A stretch of DNA of 64,000 nucleotides, taken from Palsa-1392 sp963819975 (GTDB taxonomy: Bacteria; Verrucomicrobiota; Verrucomicrobiia; Chthoniobacterales; UBA10450). A model generated the notes under the pieces. It saw nothing but the letters and a program-made list of their open reading frames with translations. It did no database searches and had not been told where the DNA came from. The stretch covers positions 310,001 to 374,000 of the forward strand of contig CAWFYE010000004.1 in assembly GCA_963819975.1 (NCBI GenBank). The letters run 5' to 3'. Positions 1 through 8,836 of this stretch are shown one piece after another. Both the position numbers and the translations under genes were made by a program. Numbering within the stretch: the stretch's first letter is position 1; every line of letters starts with the position of its first letter.

Positions 1-54
1 CGCTCCACTGAACGGTGGACGGCGCGCAGTCACGTCATGAATCGCTTTTTTCAT
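1..54 (-). CDS. Partial gene, N-terminal 18 codons only
   Basis: Reading leftward from an ATG at 54, the frame stays open to the window edge and begins MKKAIHDVTARR. A GAGGAG Shine-Dalgarno sequence lies a few bases upstream (about 57-62 on the plus strand), which is unusually good for this window and supports the start. It lies downstream of the glycosyltransferase gene and on the same strand, about 200 bases away. Eighteen residues are too few to assign a family. Confidence 0.5.
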   Translation of the reverse strand, partial: MKKAIHDVTARRPPFSGA

Positions 55-257
55 GTTTCTCCTCGGCCCCCGGGATTGGATGAAGCTGTCAACGGGAGCT
101 GAAGAGGGAGGCACGTCCAGGGAGTAGGTGCGCGGCCAATAAGCTCTCGACACGCAATCCAGTTCGTTCGCCGATTTAAGTCAAGCCAAAAGGCGAAACG
201 CAAGTGATGACGATTGATCGCTCAATTCTCAGATCGCAGGCTTTGCGATTCGCTTCC
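55..257. other. Gene-free stretch of about 200 bases
   Basis: This gap lies between the stop of the glycosyltransferase gene and the partial gene at the left edge. No convincing ORF is seen. On the minus strand a TTGACT (184-179) with a poor -10 TGGATT at 17-base spacing could be a weak promoter for the partial gene. No terminator hairpin was seen. Confidence 0.4.
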
Positions 258-971
258 CTATCCGTGTTTTTTTTCGTAGCGGCGCATCAGCTTGAAGAAA
301 CGAAGCGTGTCGCGCACGGGATGAATGCTGCTCACTTCGTCGGAGTAAATGGTGCTGATCGGGACCGAGGCGATCCGGAATCCGGCGCGGCTGGCGATGA
401 TCAGCATCTCGGTTTCATAATCGAAGCGGCTGGTGCCATCGAGGAGGTGTGGCGCCAGGGTGCGCTGGACCATGCGGTAGCCGCATTGAGTATCCGGGAC
501 TTCCTGGCCGCAGAGCCGGCTGATACGGCGGCTCATGTAGCGATTGACAGTTCGCCTAACGAACGGCATGTCGCGCACGTCGTTCATCCGGGTCCCAACG
601 AAGAGACCGGCTTCGGTCGTGTTCGCAGCGGCGAGGAAACGGCCGATCTCATCAGGCAAATGCTGGCCATCGGCATCGAGGATGAGGATGAACGCGACCT
701 CCTGGCGGACCAGCCAATGGCGCAGGCCGGTCTTGATCGACTCGCCTTTGCCGCGATTCTCGGGATGCACGATGACTTCAGCGCCGCCTTCACGCGCGCG
801 CTCCGCGGTGGCGTCGCTCGAGCCGTCATCGATCACCACCACGAGATCGAGGTGTTCGCGAACGCGCTCGGCCACGCCGCGCACGTGCACCGCCTCGTGA
901 TAGGCCGGGATGACGGCGGCGACGTTGCGGCGATCGAGCGGCCGGCCTGGTTGCGGGGCCGCGCTCTCCAT
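258..971 (-). CDS. Family 2 glycosyltransferase (dolichol-phosphate-mannose-synthase-like)
   Basis: Predicted 237-residue cytoplasmic or membrane-peripheral glycosyltransferase with a GT-A fold. The family transfers a sugar from a nucleotide donor, often to a polyprenyl phosphate. Visible motifs are the N-terminal VIPAYHE strand (20-26), the nucleotide-binding DDGSSD (48-53), the NRGKG loop (72-76) and the metal-binding DADGQH (99-104). No C-terminal membrane segments are seen, unlike longer DPM1/GtrB types. The ATG at 971 lies two bases after the lipA stop, so the two genes are probably co-transcribed. The open frame continues upstream antisense-free through lipA, but that part is only an alternative frame of lipA. 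The acceptor cannot be told. Confidence 0.85.
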   Translation of the reverse strand: MESAAPQPGRPLDRRNVAAVIPAYHEAVHVRGVAERVREHLDLVVVIDDGSSDATAERAREGGAEVIVHPENRGKGESIKTGLRHWLVRQEVAFILILDADGQHLPDEIGRFLAAANTTEAGLFVGTRMNDVRDMPFVRRTVNRYMSRRISRLCGQEVPDTQCGYRMVQRTLAPHLLDGTSRFDYETEMLIIASRAGFRIASVPISTIYSDEVSSIHPVRDTLRFFKLMRRYEKKHG

Positions 972-973
972 CG

Positions 974-1861
974 CTAGCGGACGACCGGGTGAAAATCGGC
1001 CGCGTGATAGGAGCTGCGGACGAGCGGGCCGGAGGCGACGTGGGCGAAGCCTTTGCGTCGCGCGATGTCGCCGTAGAGATCGAATTGCTCGGGTGTGATG
1101 TAGCGCACGACCGGGAGATGCTTCGGCGTCGGACGGAGATATTGGCCCAACGTGAGCACCTGGCAGCCGACTTCGCGCAGGTCGTCCATTACCTGGAAAA
1201 GCTCGGGCTCCGTCTCGCCGAGGCCGAGCATGACTCCGCTCTTGGTAACGACGGCGGGTGAAAGCTCTTTCGCACGCTGGAGGACTTGGAGCGAGGTGCG
1301 ATACTTGGCACGCGAGCGCACGCTCGGCGTGAGGCGCTCGACCGTTTCCATGTTGTGATTGAAAATCTCCGGCGCGGCGTCGAGGACGAGTTGGATGCAC
1401 CAATCCTGGGCGTGAAAATCGGGGACGAGCACTTCGATGATGATGGAGGGATCCATCTCGCGAATGGCGCGGATAGTGCGCGCGAAATGTTCCGCACCGC
1501 CGTCCTTGAGGTCGTCCCGCGCCACCGCGGTGATGACGACGTGCTTGAGCTTGAGCCGCCTCACGGCTTCCGCGACCCGCTGCGGCTCGTCTTCCTCGAG
1601 CGCAAACGGCTTCGCCGTGCTGACGGCGCAAAATCCGCAGGCCCGGGTGCAGCGCTCGCCGGCGATCATCATGGTGGCAGTACCCTGGCTCCAGCATTCC
1701 CAGCGATTCGGGCATTGCGCGCTCTCGCAGACGGTGTGCAGGCGCAAGTCGGAGATGAGCGCCTTGGTCGAAAAAAAGACGGGATTGGAGGGCAAACGCA
1801 CTTTGATCCAGGGCGGCTTCTGCGCCTGGTGCAAGGCGGGATCGATCTTGGCGCAGGACAT
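974..1861 (-). CDS. lipA: Lipoyl synthase
   Basis: Radical-SAM enzyme that inserts two sulfurs into the octanoyl chain on lipoyl domains of 2-oxoacid dehydrogenases and the glycine cleavage H protein. Counting from the ATG at 1861 (295 residues), the auxiliary cluster cysteines are C45, C50 and C56 (CESAQCPNRWEC) and the radical-SAM CxxxCxxC is C71-C78 (CTRACGFC). The typical start KPPWIKVRLPS is near residue 15. A GTG at 1924 would add 21 residues that do not look like the family, so the internal ATG is preferred, although neither start has a clear Shine-Dalgarno sequence. The glycosyltransferase follows after two bases. No octanoyltransferase gene (lipB) is seen in the window. Confidence 0.95.
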   Translation of the reverse strand: MSCAKIDPALHQAQKPPWIKVRLPSNPVFFSTKALISDLRLHTVCESAQCPNRWECWSQGTATMMIAGERCTRACGFCAVSTAKPFALEEDEPQRVAEAVRRLKLKHVVITAVARDDLKDGGAEHFARTIRAIREMDPSIIIEVLVPDFHAQDWCIQLVLDAAPEIFNHNMETVERLTPSVRSRAKYRTSLQVLQRAKELSPAVVTKSGVMLGLGETEPELFQVMDDLREVGCQVLTLGQYLRPTPKHLPVVRYITPEQFDLYGDIARRKGFAHVASGPLVRSSYHAADFHPVVR

Positions 1862-1987
1862 GTTCGGCAAAAAGTAGTTCAGCGTTCGGGCGTTGAAAAG
1901 CCAAAGGATGGAGAACTTCGGCACTCAAACCTAACTATTTTGCTTTCAAAGCATTCGAGCCCAGCTAGCTTTCGACAAAAGCTCCCC

Positions 1988-4390
1988 ATGGCACCTCGCT
2001 CATCTCGCAAGCAATTTTCTCCGCCCGTCGTGCCCAGGCTCAAGAGCAGAGCCGTGTTTCTCTTGCATGGACTCCTGTTCGTCGCGCTGACTAGCCTAGC
2101 TCCCGCGCAAACGATCTGGAACACTCAATCCGGTGACTGGTTCCAGACGGCCAACTGGTCCGACGGCGTCCCAGACTCGGCGACTGACGCGCAGATCAAT
2201 AACGGCGGGACGCCGCAGATCGAGGCGGCGGGCGCCACATCCAACAATTTGACTCTTGGTTTAGACGCGGGGGACTTCGGGAACTTGATCGTCTCCGGCA
2301 CGGGCAGTCTCCAGCTCACCGGAATACTCTCGGTAGGTTTGGCGGGAAATGGCAGCCTAACGATTCAAGGCGGAGCGATCGTGACCGATGACACCGCCGC
2401 GATCGCCAGTTTTCCGGATACCTCGGCCGGAACAGTGATGGTGGACGGAGCCGGTTCGACCTGGAGCAATATCGGCGGCCTCAGCGTGGGCGGGTTTGGG
2501 ACCGCGAGCCTGATGGTTCTGAACGGCGGCGCCGTGGCCGCGAGTGATTGCTCACTCGCCGGCTCAACCCATTTCTCGGGCGGCTACGGAAGCGTCTTGG
2601 TCGACGGACCCGGCTCCAGCTTGAGCTGCGCTCAGGCTCTCTACATCAATGGTGGTCTGAGCGCTCAGAACGGCGGCGCTGTCGTGAGCGATAGCGCGTT
2701 TGTGGATGGCAGCGCCACTCTCGACGGAACGGGGACAACCTGGACGACGGGAATGATCGACGTTGCGCCGTTTGACTTCGGAAGTTTGACGATCCGCAAC
2801 GGGGCGATCCTGACGAGCGATGATTTCGCCTACATATCAGGCAGACCCGGATCTGTTACGGTCGATGGACCAGGCTCCAGGTGGGACACCGACTTCGAAC
2901 CAACTCAACTCTATGTCGGTTTTGATTCTTACGGCGCTCTTAATCTGACTGCGGGTGGCGTCGTCTCGGCCTTTGCGGTCGGCGTCGGACCCTATGGCGT
3001 CGGCGAAGTGACTGTCGATGGCGCCGGTTCGGCGCTGAACGTTCGCACGGCTCTTTACATCGGAGGCGCCGACTTTGGAGGCGGGCCGGAACCCGGCGAG
3101 ATCGGCCTGGTCCAGATCACCGAGGGCGGCGCGGTCGACGTCGAGACGGCATTGCTATTCGGCCAGGGCACGATCGTCGACGACGGCACCCTAACGAGTA
3201 CGAGCTTGGACATTGCGTCCGGAGGACTGCTGAGCGGGAACGGAAACGTCGCCGGAGACGTTGTTAACGCCGGCCAGATTGCCCCCGGCGATCCGTTAGG
3301 CACGCTCGCGCTCGTCGGAAATCTGACCCAGTATACCGTGGGCAAGTTGCACTTCGAAATCAGTGGCCCGAACCCGGACGCACAAAACCACTTGGACATC
3401 ACGGGCAGCGCCGCGATCGACGGGACGGTGGAGGTGCGCTTTACGGACGGCTTTCTCCCGCTCCAGGGCCAGGTCTTCGAGCTGATCGAGGTTTCGGGAT
3501 CGGTCTCGGGTTCCTTCGCTCGGGTGATTTTCCCGGATGTCGGCACCGGATTCCAGTTCAGCGCGGAGTTCGTGAACGGGCACTACCAGATCACCGCTTT
3601 GAATGACGCCGCGCCGGCCGCGGGTCTACTCAATATTTCCACCCGCGGCGAGGTCGGCGCGGATGACGACGTGCTCATCGCCGGGTTCATCGTCACGGGC
3701 ACGACCGAAAAACAGGTCCTCGTTCGCGGCCTCGGCCCTTCCCTTGCCTTCCGTGGTATTCCCGGGCTGCTCGCCGATCCGACGATCGAGCTACGCGACG
3801 AGACCGGTGCGTTGATCACTTCCAATGACAACTGGATGGATAGCCCGCAGCGCCAGGACATCATGGACAGCATGCTCGCGCCGGGCGACGATCGCGAAGC
3901 GGCCATCCTGGCGACACTCGCTCCGGGCAGCTACACCGCGATCCTGCGCGGGGTCGGAAACAGCACCGGCTTGGGAATTGTCGAAGCCTACAACCTCGGG
4001 CCCGACGCCAGCGGCAGTCTGGCAAACATTTCCACCCGCGGGCTGGTGAGCACCGGCGAACAGGTCCTCATCGGCGGGTTCATAGTCGATGATCTGAACT
4101 CAATCGTCCTCCTCCGCGGGCTGGGCCCTTCCTTGGCGCTGGCGGGCGTGAGCAACGCCCTCGCCAATCCAACCCTCGAGCTTCACGACAGCAATGGGGA
4201 CGTGATCGCATTCAATGACGACTGGATGCAGAGCGATGAAGCTCTCATCGAGAACACTGGCCTCGCGCCAACGTTCGACGAGGAATCGGCAATTCTTACA
4301 ACGCTCGGTCCCGGCGCTTTCACCGCCATCTTGCGAGGGCTGGACGAGACCAGCGGCGCCGGTCTTTTCGAGGTCTACAACCTGCGCTGA
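1988..4390 (+). CDS. Secreted beta-repeat protein with T5SS/PEP-CTERM-type repeats and two C-terminal ISTRG domains
   Basis: An 800-residue exported protein. A signal peptide (basic start, then a hydrophobic run ending SLAPAQ near residue 40) is followed by the TIWNTQSGDW...NWSDGVPDS opening common to autotransporter-associated beta-strand proteins. Residues about 70-440 hold degenerate repeats with cores such as LTIQGGAIV, LMVLNGGAV and VTVDGPGS, resembling the T5SS/PEP-CTERM-associated repeat and predicting a beta-helix. Two copies of a roughly 130-residue domain beginning NISTRG...VLIGGF occupy about 548-800. I know this type from many Verrucomicrobiota surface proteins. No beta-barrel transporter, PEP-CTERM anchor or T9SS signal is seen, so the surface attachment is unknown. 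The open frame extends upstream to 1286 across lipA, but the signal peptide fixes the start at 1988. Confidence 0.8.
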   Translation: MAPRSSRKQFSPPVVPRLKSRAVFLLHGLLFVALTSLAPAQTIWNTQSGDWFQTANWSDGVPDSATDAQINNGGTPQIEAAGATSNNLTLGLDAGDFGNLIVSGTGSLQLTGILSVGLAGNGSLTIQGGAIVTDDTAAIASFPDTSAGTVMVDGAGSTWSNIGGLSVGGFGTASLMVLNGGAVAASDCSLAGSTHFSGGYGSVLVDGPGSSLSCAQALYINGGLSAQNGGAVVSDSAFVDGSATLDGTGTTWTTGMIDVAPFDFGSLTIRNGAILTSDDFAYISGRPGSVTVDGPGSRWDTDFEPTQLYVGFDSYGALNLTAGGVVSAFAVGVGPYGVGEVTVDGAGSALNVRTALYIGGADFGGGPEPGEIGLVQITEGGAVDVETALLFGQGTIVDDGTLTSTSLDIASGGLLSGNGNVAGDVVNAGQIAPGDPLGTLALVGNLTQYTVGKLHFEISGPNPDAQNHLDITGSAAIDGTVEVRFTDGFLPLQGQVFELIEVSGSVSGSFARVIFPDVGTGFQFSAEFVNGHYQITALNDAAPAAGLLNISTRGEVGADDDVLIAGFIVTGTTEKQVLVRGLGPSLAFRGIPGLLADPTIELRDETGALITSNDNWMDSPQRQDIMDSMLAPGDDREAAILATLAPGSYTAILRGVGNSTGLGIVEAYNLGPDASGSLANISTRGLVSTGEQVLIGGFIVDDLNSIVLLRGLGPSLALAGVSNALANPTLELHDSNGDVIAFNDDWMQSDEALIENTGLAPTFDEESAILTTLGPGAFTAILRGLDETSGAGLFEVYNLR

Positions 4391-4471
4391 GGGATCCTTC
4401 CTGGCATTGTCGTTAGGCCAGAAAACCGCCAGCGAAGAAGGGTTTGCCATCGATCGGCCAATCTGCATACC

Positions 4472-5095
4472 ATGACGAACACGAGAAATTCCCGGAGCGC
4501 ATTCAGTAACCACCACAACCATATGGATTCACAACCGAGCAATATTACGAACTTCAATCCCGAAAATGACCGGATCGACGAGAGCGGCAACGTCGATCGC
4601 ATCCGCAACATCCTTTTCGGATCGCAGATGCGCGATTACGACGGCCGCTTTCAGAAACTGGAGGAACGCGTGACGCGGGAAGCGGGCGAGTTGCGAAGCG
4701 AATTGCAACGCCAACTGCAGGCGCTCGAGACTTTCATGAAAGGCGAGGTGGAATCGATGACCAACCGGGTCAAGACCGAGCAAACCGAGCGCGGACAGGC
4801 GGTCGAGCGGCTGACCCGTGAGATGATGGAAACGGCCAAGGGCCTGGAAATGAAAATCAGCCATCTCGACAGCCAGGCGGCGAAGGACATTCGCGATCTG
4901 CGCGAGCAATTGCTCGAGCAATCCAAGGCCCTGAGCGCGGAGATGAAAGACAAACATGACCAGATGAAAGGCCATGTTGATCGCGAGGCCGGACAAATCC
5001 GCGACGCCATGACGGGCCGGGAAGCGCTCGCCGAAATGTTCAGTGAAATCGCTTTGCGCCTGAAAAACGAGTTCCGCGTCCCGGGCGCGTCCTAG
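4472..5095 (+). CDS. Coiled-coil protein, first gene of the GTPase module
   Basis: A 207-residue soluble protein, highly charged and predicted to be almost entirely alpha-helical coiled coil from about residue 60 onward (runs such as LRSELQRQLQALE and IRDLREQLLEQ). The N-terminal 50 residues are Asn/Ser-rich and probably disordered. A second ATG at 4523 gives a 190-residue version; neither start has a clear Shine-Dalgarno sequence. The OmpA-like gene begins 15 bases downstream, suggesting an operon with the genes to 10.4 kb. I know no function for this family. By context it may be a scaffold or adaptor for the membrane protein or the GTPase. Confidence 0.75.
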   Translation: MTNTRNSRSAFSNHHNHMDSQPSNITNFNPENDRIDESGNVDRIRNILFGSQMRDYDGRFQKLEERVTREAGELRSELQRQLQALETFMKGEVESMTNRVKTEQTERGQAVERLTREMMETAKGLEMKISHLDSQAAKDIRDLREQLLEQSKALSAEMKDKHDQMKGHVDREAGQIRDAMTGREALAEMFSEIALRLKNEFRVPGAS

Positions 5096-5110
5096 CGGCG
5101 ACGGTCCGGC

Positions 5111-7216
5111 ATGCGCCCATCGCCGCGAAAACCGCAGGACGAGCTGGATGAACTGCGCCGGTTGCTTGTCCGGCCGGAGCAGGAAGATCTGCGCCGGTTG
5201 CGCGACCGGCTCGACGACAAGGAACAGCGCGCGCATGAAATCGCGTCCGTCCTCCCGGAAGCAGTCAATCTGAGCGCCGATCGCAGCGAAGAATTGACTC
5301 GCGCTCTGCAACCCGCGGTCGAGGGCTCGGTTCGCGAATCGATCGAGAAACGGCCGCAGGTTTTCGTCGATGCGCTCCACCCGATCATCGGCCCGGTCGT
5401 TAGGCGTTCGATCGCGGAAAGTCTGCGCACGCTCCTGCAGTCGCTCAATCAATCGCTCGAGCAGAGTTTTTCCTGGCAGGGTTTGAAGTGGCGCTTCGAA
5501 GCATTCCGGACGGGGCGAAGTTTTGCCGAAGTCGTCATGCTACGCAGCCTCGTCTATCGGGTGGAACAGATTTTTCTCATCCATCGCGAGACTAGCCTCT
5601 CGCTCCTGCATGTCAGCGCGGATGCAATCGCAGCACAGGATTCCGACATGGTGGCGGGGATGCTGAGCGCGATTCAGGATTTCGCTCGCGATTCCTTCAA
5701 AACCGGGAACGACGAAGGGCTGGAAGAATTTCGGGTCGGCGAGCTGCAAGTCTGGATCGCGCCCGGCGCGCAGGCTTATCTCGCGGCGGTCATTCGCGGG
5801 AATCCGCCGCGCGAACTGCGGACCTGCCTGGAGGATGCACTCGAGAGCATTCATATCCTGCGCGGTTCGGCGCTGAAGAAGTTTGATGGCGATGCCGCTC
5901 CTTTTGCCGCCCTCCGAACGGAACTGGAGCCCTGCCTGCGCGCGCAATATCAGCCGAGGAAAACTTCGCAAAGTCATCGCCGCGCCTGGTTCGCAATCTC
6001 CGCTGCGGCCGCTCTCATCGTAGCCGCTCTGATCGTCGGAGCGCGGAGCGAAAAGCGCTGGCAGGATTTCGTCAGCCGGATGGATTCCGCGCCGGGAATC
6101 GCGGTTACACAGGTCGACCACAACTGGTTTCGCCGCTCGCGGATCGCCGGACTGCGCGACCCTGCGGTGGCCGACCCGGCTGCTCTGGCGCGGGCGGCCG
6201 GGATGGATCCGACGAAAATTCGCTTCGAGTGGAAAGATTATCTGGCGCTTGATGACGTCAGCGTCCTGCGGCGTTTCGAGCACCGTTTCGGAAAGCCGGC
6301 CGGAACCAATCTTAGCCTAACGAATGGCGCCCTAACGATCAGCGGTAAGGTCCCCTTTGAATGGTTCACCCGGGTAGAACGCGACGGCCTGCAATCGCCC
6401 GGCGTCAGCTCGATCACGGAACATGACCTGACCCTGACCTACGATCCCGGGTTGGTGCTGGGACGTTTGCGCAAGGCCTATCCCCTCCCGCCGGGCACGA
6501 CAGCCGCGATCCAGGATGGGACGTTGCATCTCGCGGGAACCGCGCCTTACGAGTGGCTCGCCTCCGTTCGCGAAGGCGTCACCAAACTCCCCGGGATCCG
6601 CCGGATCTCGGAAGACAAACTGCAGGTCGCGTACGATCCGGGCCTGGTTCTGCAACGGTTTACGGATCGCTTTCATCTCCCCGACTCGGTCAACGCCGTG
6701 GTCGAGAAAGGGGTCCTCTTGCTCTCCGGCGAAGCGCCGCATGCCTGGCTCACCCGGGTCCGGCGCGGCGCCCCGGCTGTTCCGGGAATCGAAAAAATCG
6801 ACGAACGCAACCTGCTCGATGTGGATCAGCAGGAATATCAACAATCGAAGTCGGTCATCGAAAGCGCCTTTGTCTATTTCCTGCCCAACAAAGATAACTT
6901 CGCCACCGAAGGCTTCACCGCGCTCTCGCGTTTGCCGGATCAAATCCGCCGCTGCCTCACTGCCACCAGTCGCCTCGGGCTCGAGGTGCAGATCGAGGTC
7001 CGGGGCTACGCCGATTCCGTTGGGGACGAACAGAAAAACTTCGAATTGAGCCAGCGCCGGGCCGACGCGGTGCGCGATTTTCTGGTCAAGTGCGGCTTTG
7101 AGTCTTCCCTCTTCAAGAGTCTCGGGATGGGCGCGCCGAGCGCTGGCGACACGGCCACGGCCACTCCGGAACAGTCCGAGCGTCGGGTCGCCCTCAAGGT
7201 TGTGCCGAAATTATGA
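5111..7216 (+). CDS. Membrane-anchored OmpA-family protein with BON-like repeats
   Basis: A 701-residue protein with one membrane span. Residues 1-290 form a charged, mostly helical cytoplasmic region. A transmembrane helix (AWFAISAAAALIVAALIVGA) lies near 293-312. The exported part carries three similar BON-like units, recognised by LTISGKVPFEW, LHLAGTAPYEW and LLLSGEAPHAW, each about 80 residues. The C-terminal OmpA-type peptidoglycan-binding domain (about 575-701) has VRGYADSVGD and FELSQRRADAVRDFL. The predicted topology is therefore a cytoplasmic signalling head joined through the membrane to a cell-wall-binding domain. Its TGA overlaps the ATG of the Ras-like GTPase by four bases, implying coupled translation and joint function. 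Confidence 0.85.
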   Translation: MRPSPRKPQDELDELRRLLVRPEQEDLRRLRDRLDDKEQRAHEIASVLPEAVNLSADRSEELTRALQPAVEGSVRESIEKRPQVFVDALHPIIGPVVRRSIAESLRTLLQSLNQSLEQSFSWQGLKWRFEAFRTGRSFAEVVMLRSLVYRVEQIFLIHRETSLSLLHVSADAIAAQDSDMVAGMLSAIQDFARDSFKTGNDEGLEEFRVGELQVWIAPGAQAYLAAVIRGNPPRELRTCLEDALESIHILRGSALKKFDGDAAPFAALRTELEPCLRAQYQPRKTSQSHRRAWFAISAAAALIVAALIVGARSEKRWQDFVSRMDSAPGIAVTQVDHNWFRRSRIAGLRDPAVADPAALARAAGMDPTKIRFEWKDYLALDDVSVLRRFEHRFGKPAGTNLSLTNGALTISGKVPFEWFTRVERDGLQSPGVSSITEHDLTLTYDPGLVLGRLRKAYPLPPGTTAAIQDGTLHLAGTAPYEWLASVREGVTKLPGIRRISEDKLQVAYDPGLVLQRFTDRFHLPDSVNAVVEKGVLLLSGEAPHAWLTRVRRGAPAVPGIEKIDERNLLDVDQQEYQQSKSVIESAFVYFLPNKDNFATEGFTALSRLPDQIRRCLTATSRLGLEVQIEVRGYADSVGDEQKNFELSQRRADAVRDFLVKCGFESSLFKSLGMGAPSAGDTATATPEQSERRVALKVVPKL

Positions 7217-7713
7217 TCCAGAAAAAGGTCTGCCTGCTTGGCACCTCCGGCGTGGGCAAAACGAGCCTCGTGGCGCAGTTCGTCCACAGCATGTTCTCCG
7301 AGAAATATCTGACCACAGTCGGAGTGAAGATCGATAAGAAGTCGGTCACAGTCGAAGGGAACGAGGTCACGCTGGTAATCTGGGATTTGGCGGGAGACGA
7401 CGATTTCCAGCGTTTGCAAACCTCCTATTTGCGGGGCACGAGCGGTTATCTGCTGGTCGCCGACGGGACGCGCCGGGTGACACTTGACCAGGCGCTCGAA
7501 TTGCAAAAACGGGTTGCCGAAACTCTCGGCGGCGCCCCTTTTATCCTCGCCCTGAACAAGGCCGATCTCGCGCCGCAATGGGAAGTGGAAGAGGCGCGCA
7601 TCGCCGATCTCGCGGCGCAGAATTTTACCGTCCTGAAAACGAGCGCGAAGGAGGGTGCCGGGGTGGAGGAGGCGTTCCTTTATCTGGCCCGCCAGATGAT
7701 TCAATTGGCCTAA
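7213..7713 (+). CDS. Ras/Rab-like small GTPase
   Basis: A 166-residue stand-alone GTPase of the Ras superfamily, bacterial Rab/Arf-like type. All nucleotide-binding motifs are present: G1 GTSGVGKTS (10-18), G2 threonines near 34-35, G3 DLAG (58-61), G4 NKAD (115-118) and G5 TSAK (143-146). The residue after DLAG is Asp62 where Ras has the catalytic Gln61, so intrinsic hydrolysis may differ. There is no C-terminal cysteine or lipid-anchor signal. It overlaps the OmpA-like gene by four bases. Its TAA stop lies inside a copy of the genome-wide octamer (7709-7716). By context it is the molecular switch between the membrane protein and the downstream kinase-like protein. Confidence 0.93.
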   Translation: MIQKKVCLLGTSGVGKTSLVAQFVHSMFSEKYLTTVGVKIDKKSVTVEGNEVTLVIWDLAGDDDFQRLQTSYLRGTSGYLLVADGTRRVTLDQALELQKRVAETLGGAPFILALNKADLAPQWEVEEARIADLAAQNFTVLKTSAKEGAGVEEAFLYLARQMIQLA

Positions 7714-7717
7714 CGAA

Positions 7718-8836
7718 ATGCCAAACGACGGTTCGCCCGCACAATCTGTTTTGGCCGAGCTTGGCTTTGTCCTCTTCGAGCGCGGAGAAGCGGGCGAGTT
7801 ACGTTTGTTAGGTAAAGCCCTCGGCTGGCTGGCAAAACTCTGGCCGGCGCTGGAGGAGAAGGGCGGCCCCCTCCCACTAAGTGACGCTTCACCCTTTCTC
7901 GAAAACTTTCTCATCGACGCAGAGGAATGCTGGAAGAAAGGCGGGACCGCGCGTGCCAACTCCGGGCCCTGGGTGGAGCGCGACCCGGATGGCACGGAAA
8001 TGCAGCTCGAAGCGAGCGCATTGACCGTAGACGGCCAGCCGATCCTTCTCCTGGAGCGACTGGGCGAGGCATTTGAAGCGAAAAAGACGGTCCTGCAACG
8101 AGCGCGCGAGACGGTTATCGCGCATCAGCGGCTCAACTCTGAAATCCAGAAAAAGGAGATTCTCCTCCACTGCGTGGCGGATGAAATGACGGCCGCGCTG
8201 GCCAATATCATCACCTCGCTGCGTCTGATTGAATTGGAAGACAACGGCCCGCGCACCAAACTGCTGCTTGGCCTCGCGAACCGCGCGACCCAGGAGCAGC
8301 AGACGCTCATCAATCGCATCCTCGGCGTCTTCGAAGAGGAACTGCAGAGCGTTGCTGGTCGCTCTGGCCTAGCGAATATGGGAACCGACGCCGACGCCGT
8401 CCTCCGCCACGCCCTCGAATCCGCCGCGCCCCTCTACGCGGAAAAGGACGTCCGTCTCGAAATGCCCCCGGCCAATGCCGGGAGCGCGAAGGTTTCGGCG
8501 GATGCCACTCATCTCGAAAGAGTGGCAACCAATCTGCTCGAAGCCGCTTTGGAACGAACGCCGGCCGGGGGCACGGTCGTGGTGCGGGCGGAAGAAGAAG
8601 CGGACGCGCTTCTCTGGCAGGTGGAAGACAACGGGAGCGCGCTGAAGCCGGATATTTGTGACCATCTTTTTCTGAAATGGGATCCCGCGAATGGCGCCTC
8701 GGCCGCGACCGCGCTCCGCCTCCATTTCTGCCGCATCGTGGTCGAGAATTGCGGCGGCGAGATAGGCTGCGAACCTCTTGCGAGAGGCGGGAACCGCTGC
8801 TGGATTCGCCTAACGAAAAGCGACGGCACTCCATGA
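7718..8836 (+). CDS. Histidine-kinase-like protein with degenerate catalytic motifs
   Basis: A 372-residue soluble protein. Residues 1-130 are an unrecognised, possibly PAS-like sensory region. A helical dimerisation segment follows at about 131-205 and an HATPase-type domain at about 225-370. The H-box equivalent reads LLHCVADEM (149-157). In related kinases the segment is LLHC-x-x-H-D-L, so the phosphoacceptor His appears to be Asp155. The N-box is NLLEAALERTP near 271, with the second Asn replaced by Ala. DNG is present near 306, but the G2 glycine loop is replaced by alanine-rich sequence before RIVVENCGG. It is therefore probably a pseudokinase or an ATP-binding adaptor. Its TGA overlaps the ATG of the REC-phosphodiesterase gene. 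Confidence 0.8.
   Translation: MPNDGSPAQSVLAELGFVLFERGEAGELRLLGKALGWLAKLWPALEEKGGPLPLSDASPFLENFLIDAEECWKKGGTARANSGPWVERDPDGTEMQLEASALTVDGQPILLLERLGEAFEAKKTVLQRARETVIAHQRLNSEIQKKEILLHCVADEMTAALANIITSLRLIELEDNGPRTKLLLGLANRATQEQQTLINRILGVFEEELQSVAGRSGLANMGTDADAVLRHALESAAPLYAEKDVRLEMPPANAGSAKVSADATHLERVATNLLEAALERTPAGGTVVVRAEEEADALLWQVEDNGSALKPDICDHLFLKWDPANGASAATALRLHFCRIVVENCGGEIGCEPLARGGNRCWIRLTKSDGTP

Noticed and set aside
972..1928. Long N-terminal extension of the glycosyltransferase
   Set aside because: It is another frame of lipA; glycosyltransferase family sequence begins near the ATG at 971.
1286..1987. N-terminal extension of the secreted beta-repeat protein across lipA
   Set aside because: The signal peptide begins at 1988, and the extension is the complement of lipA.
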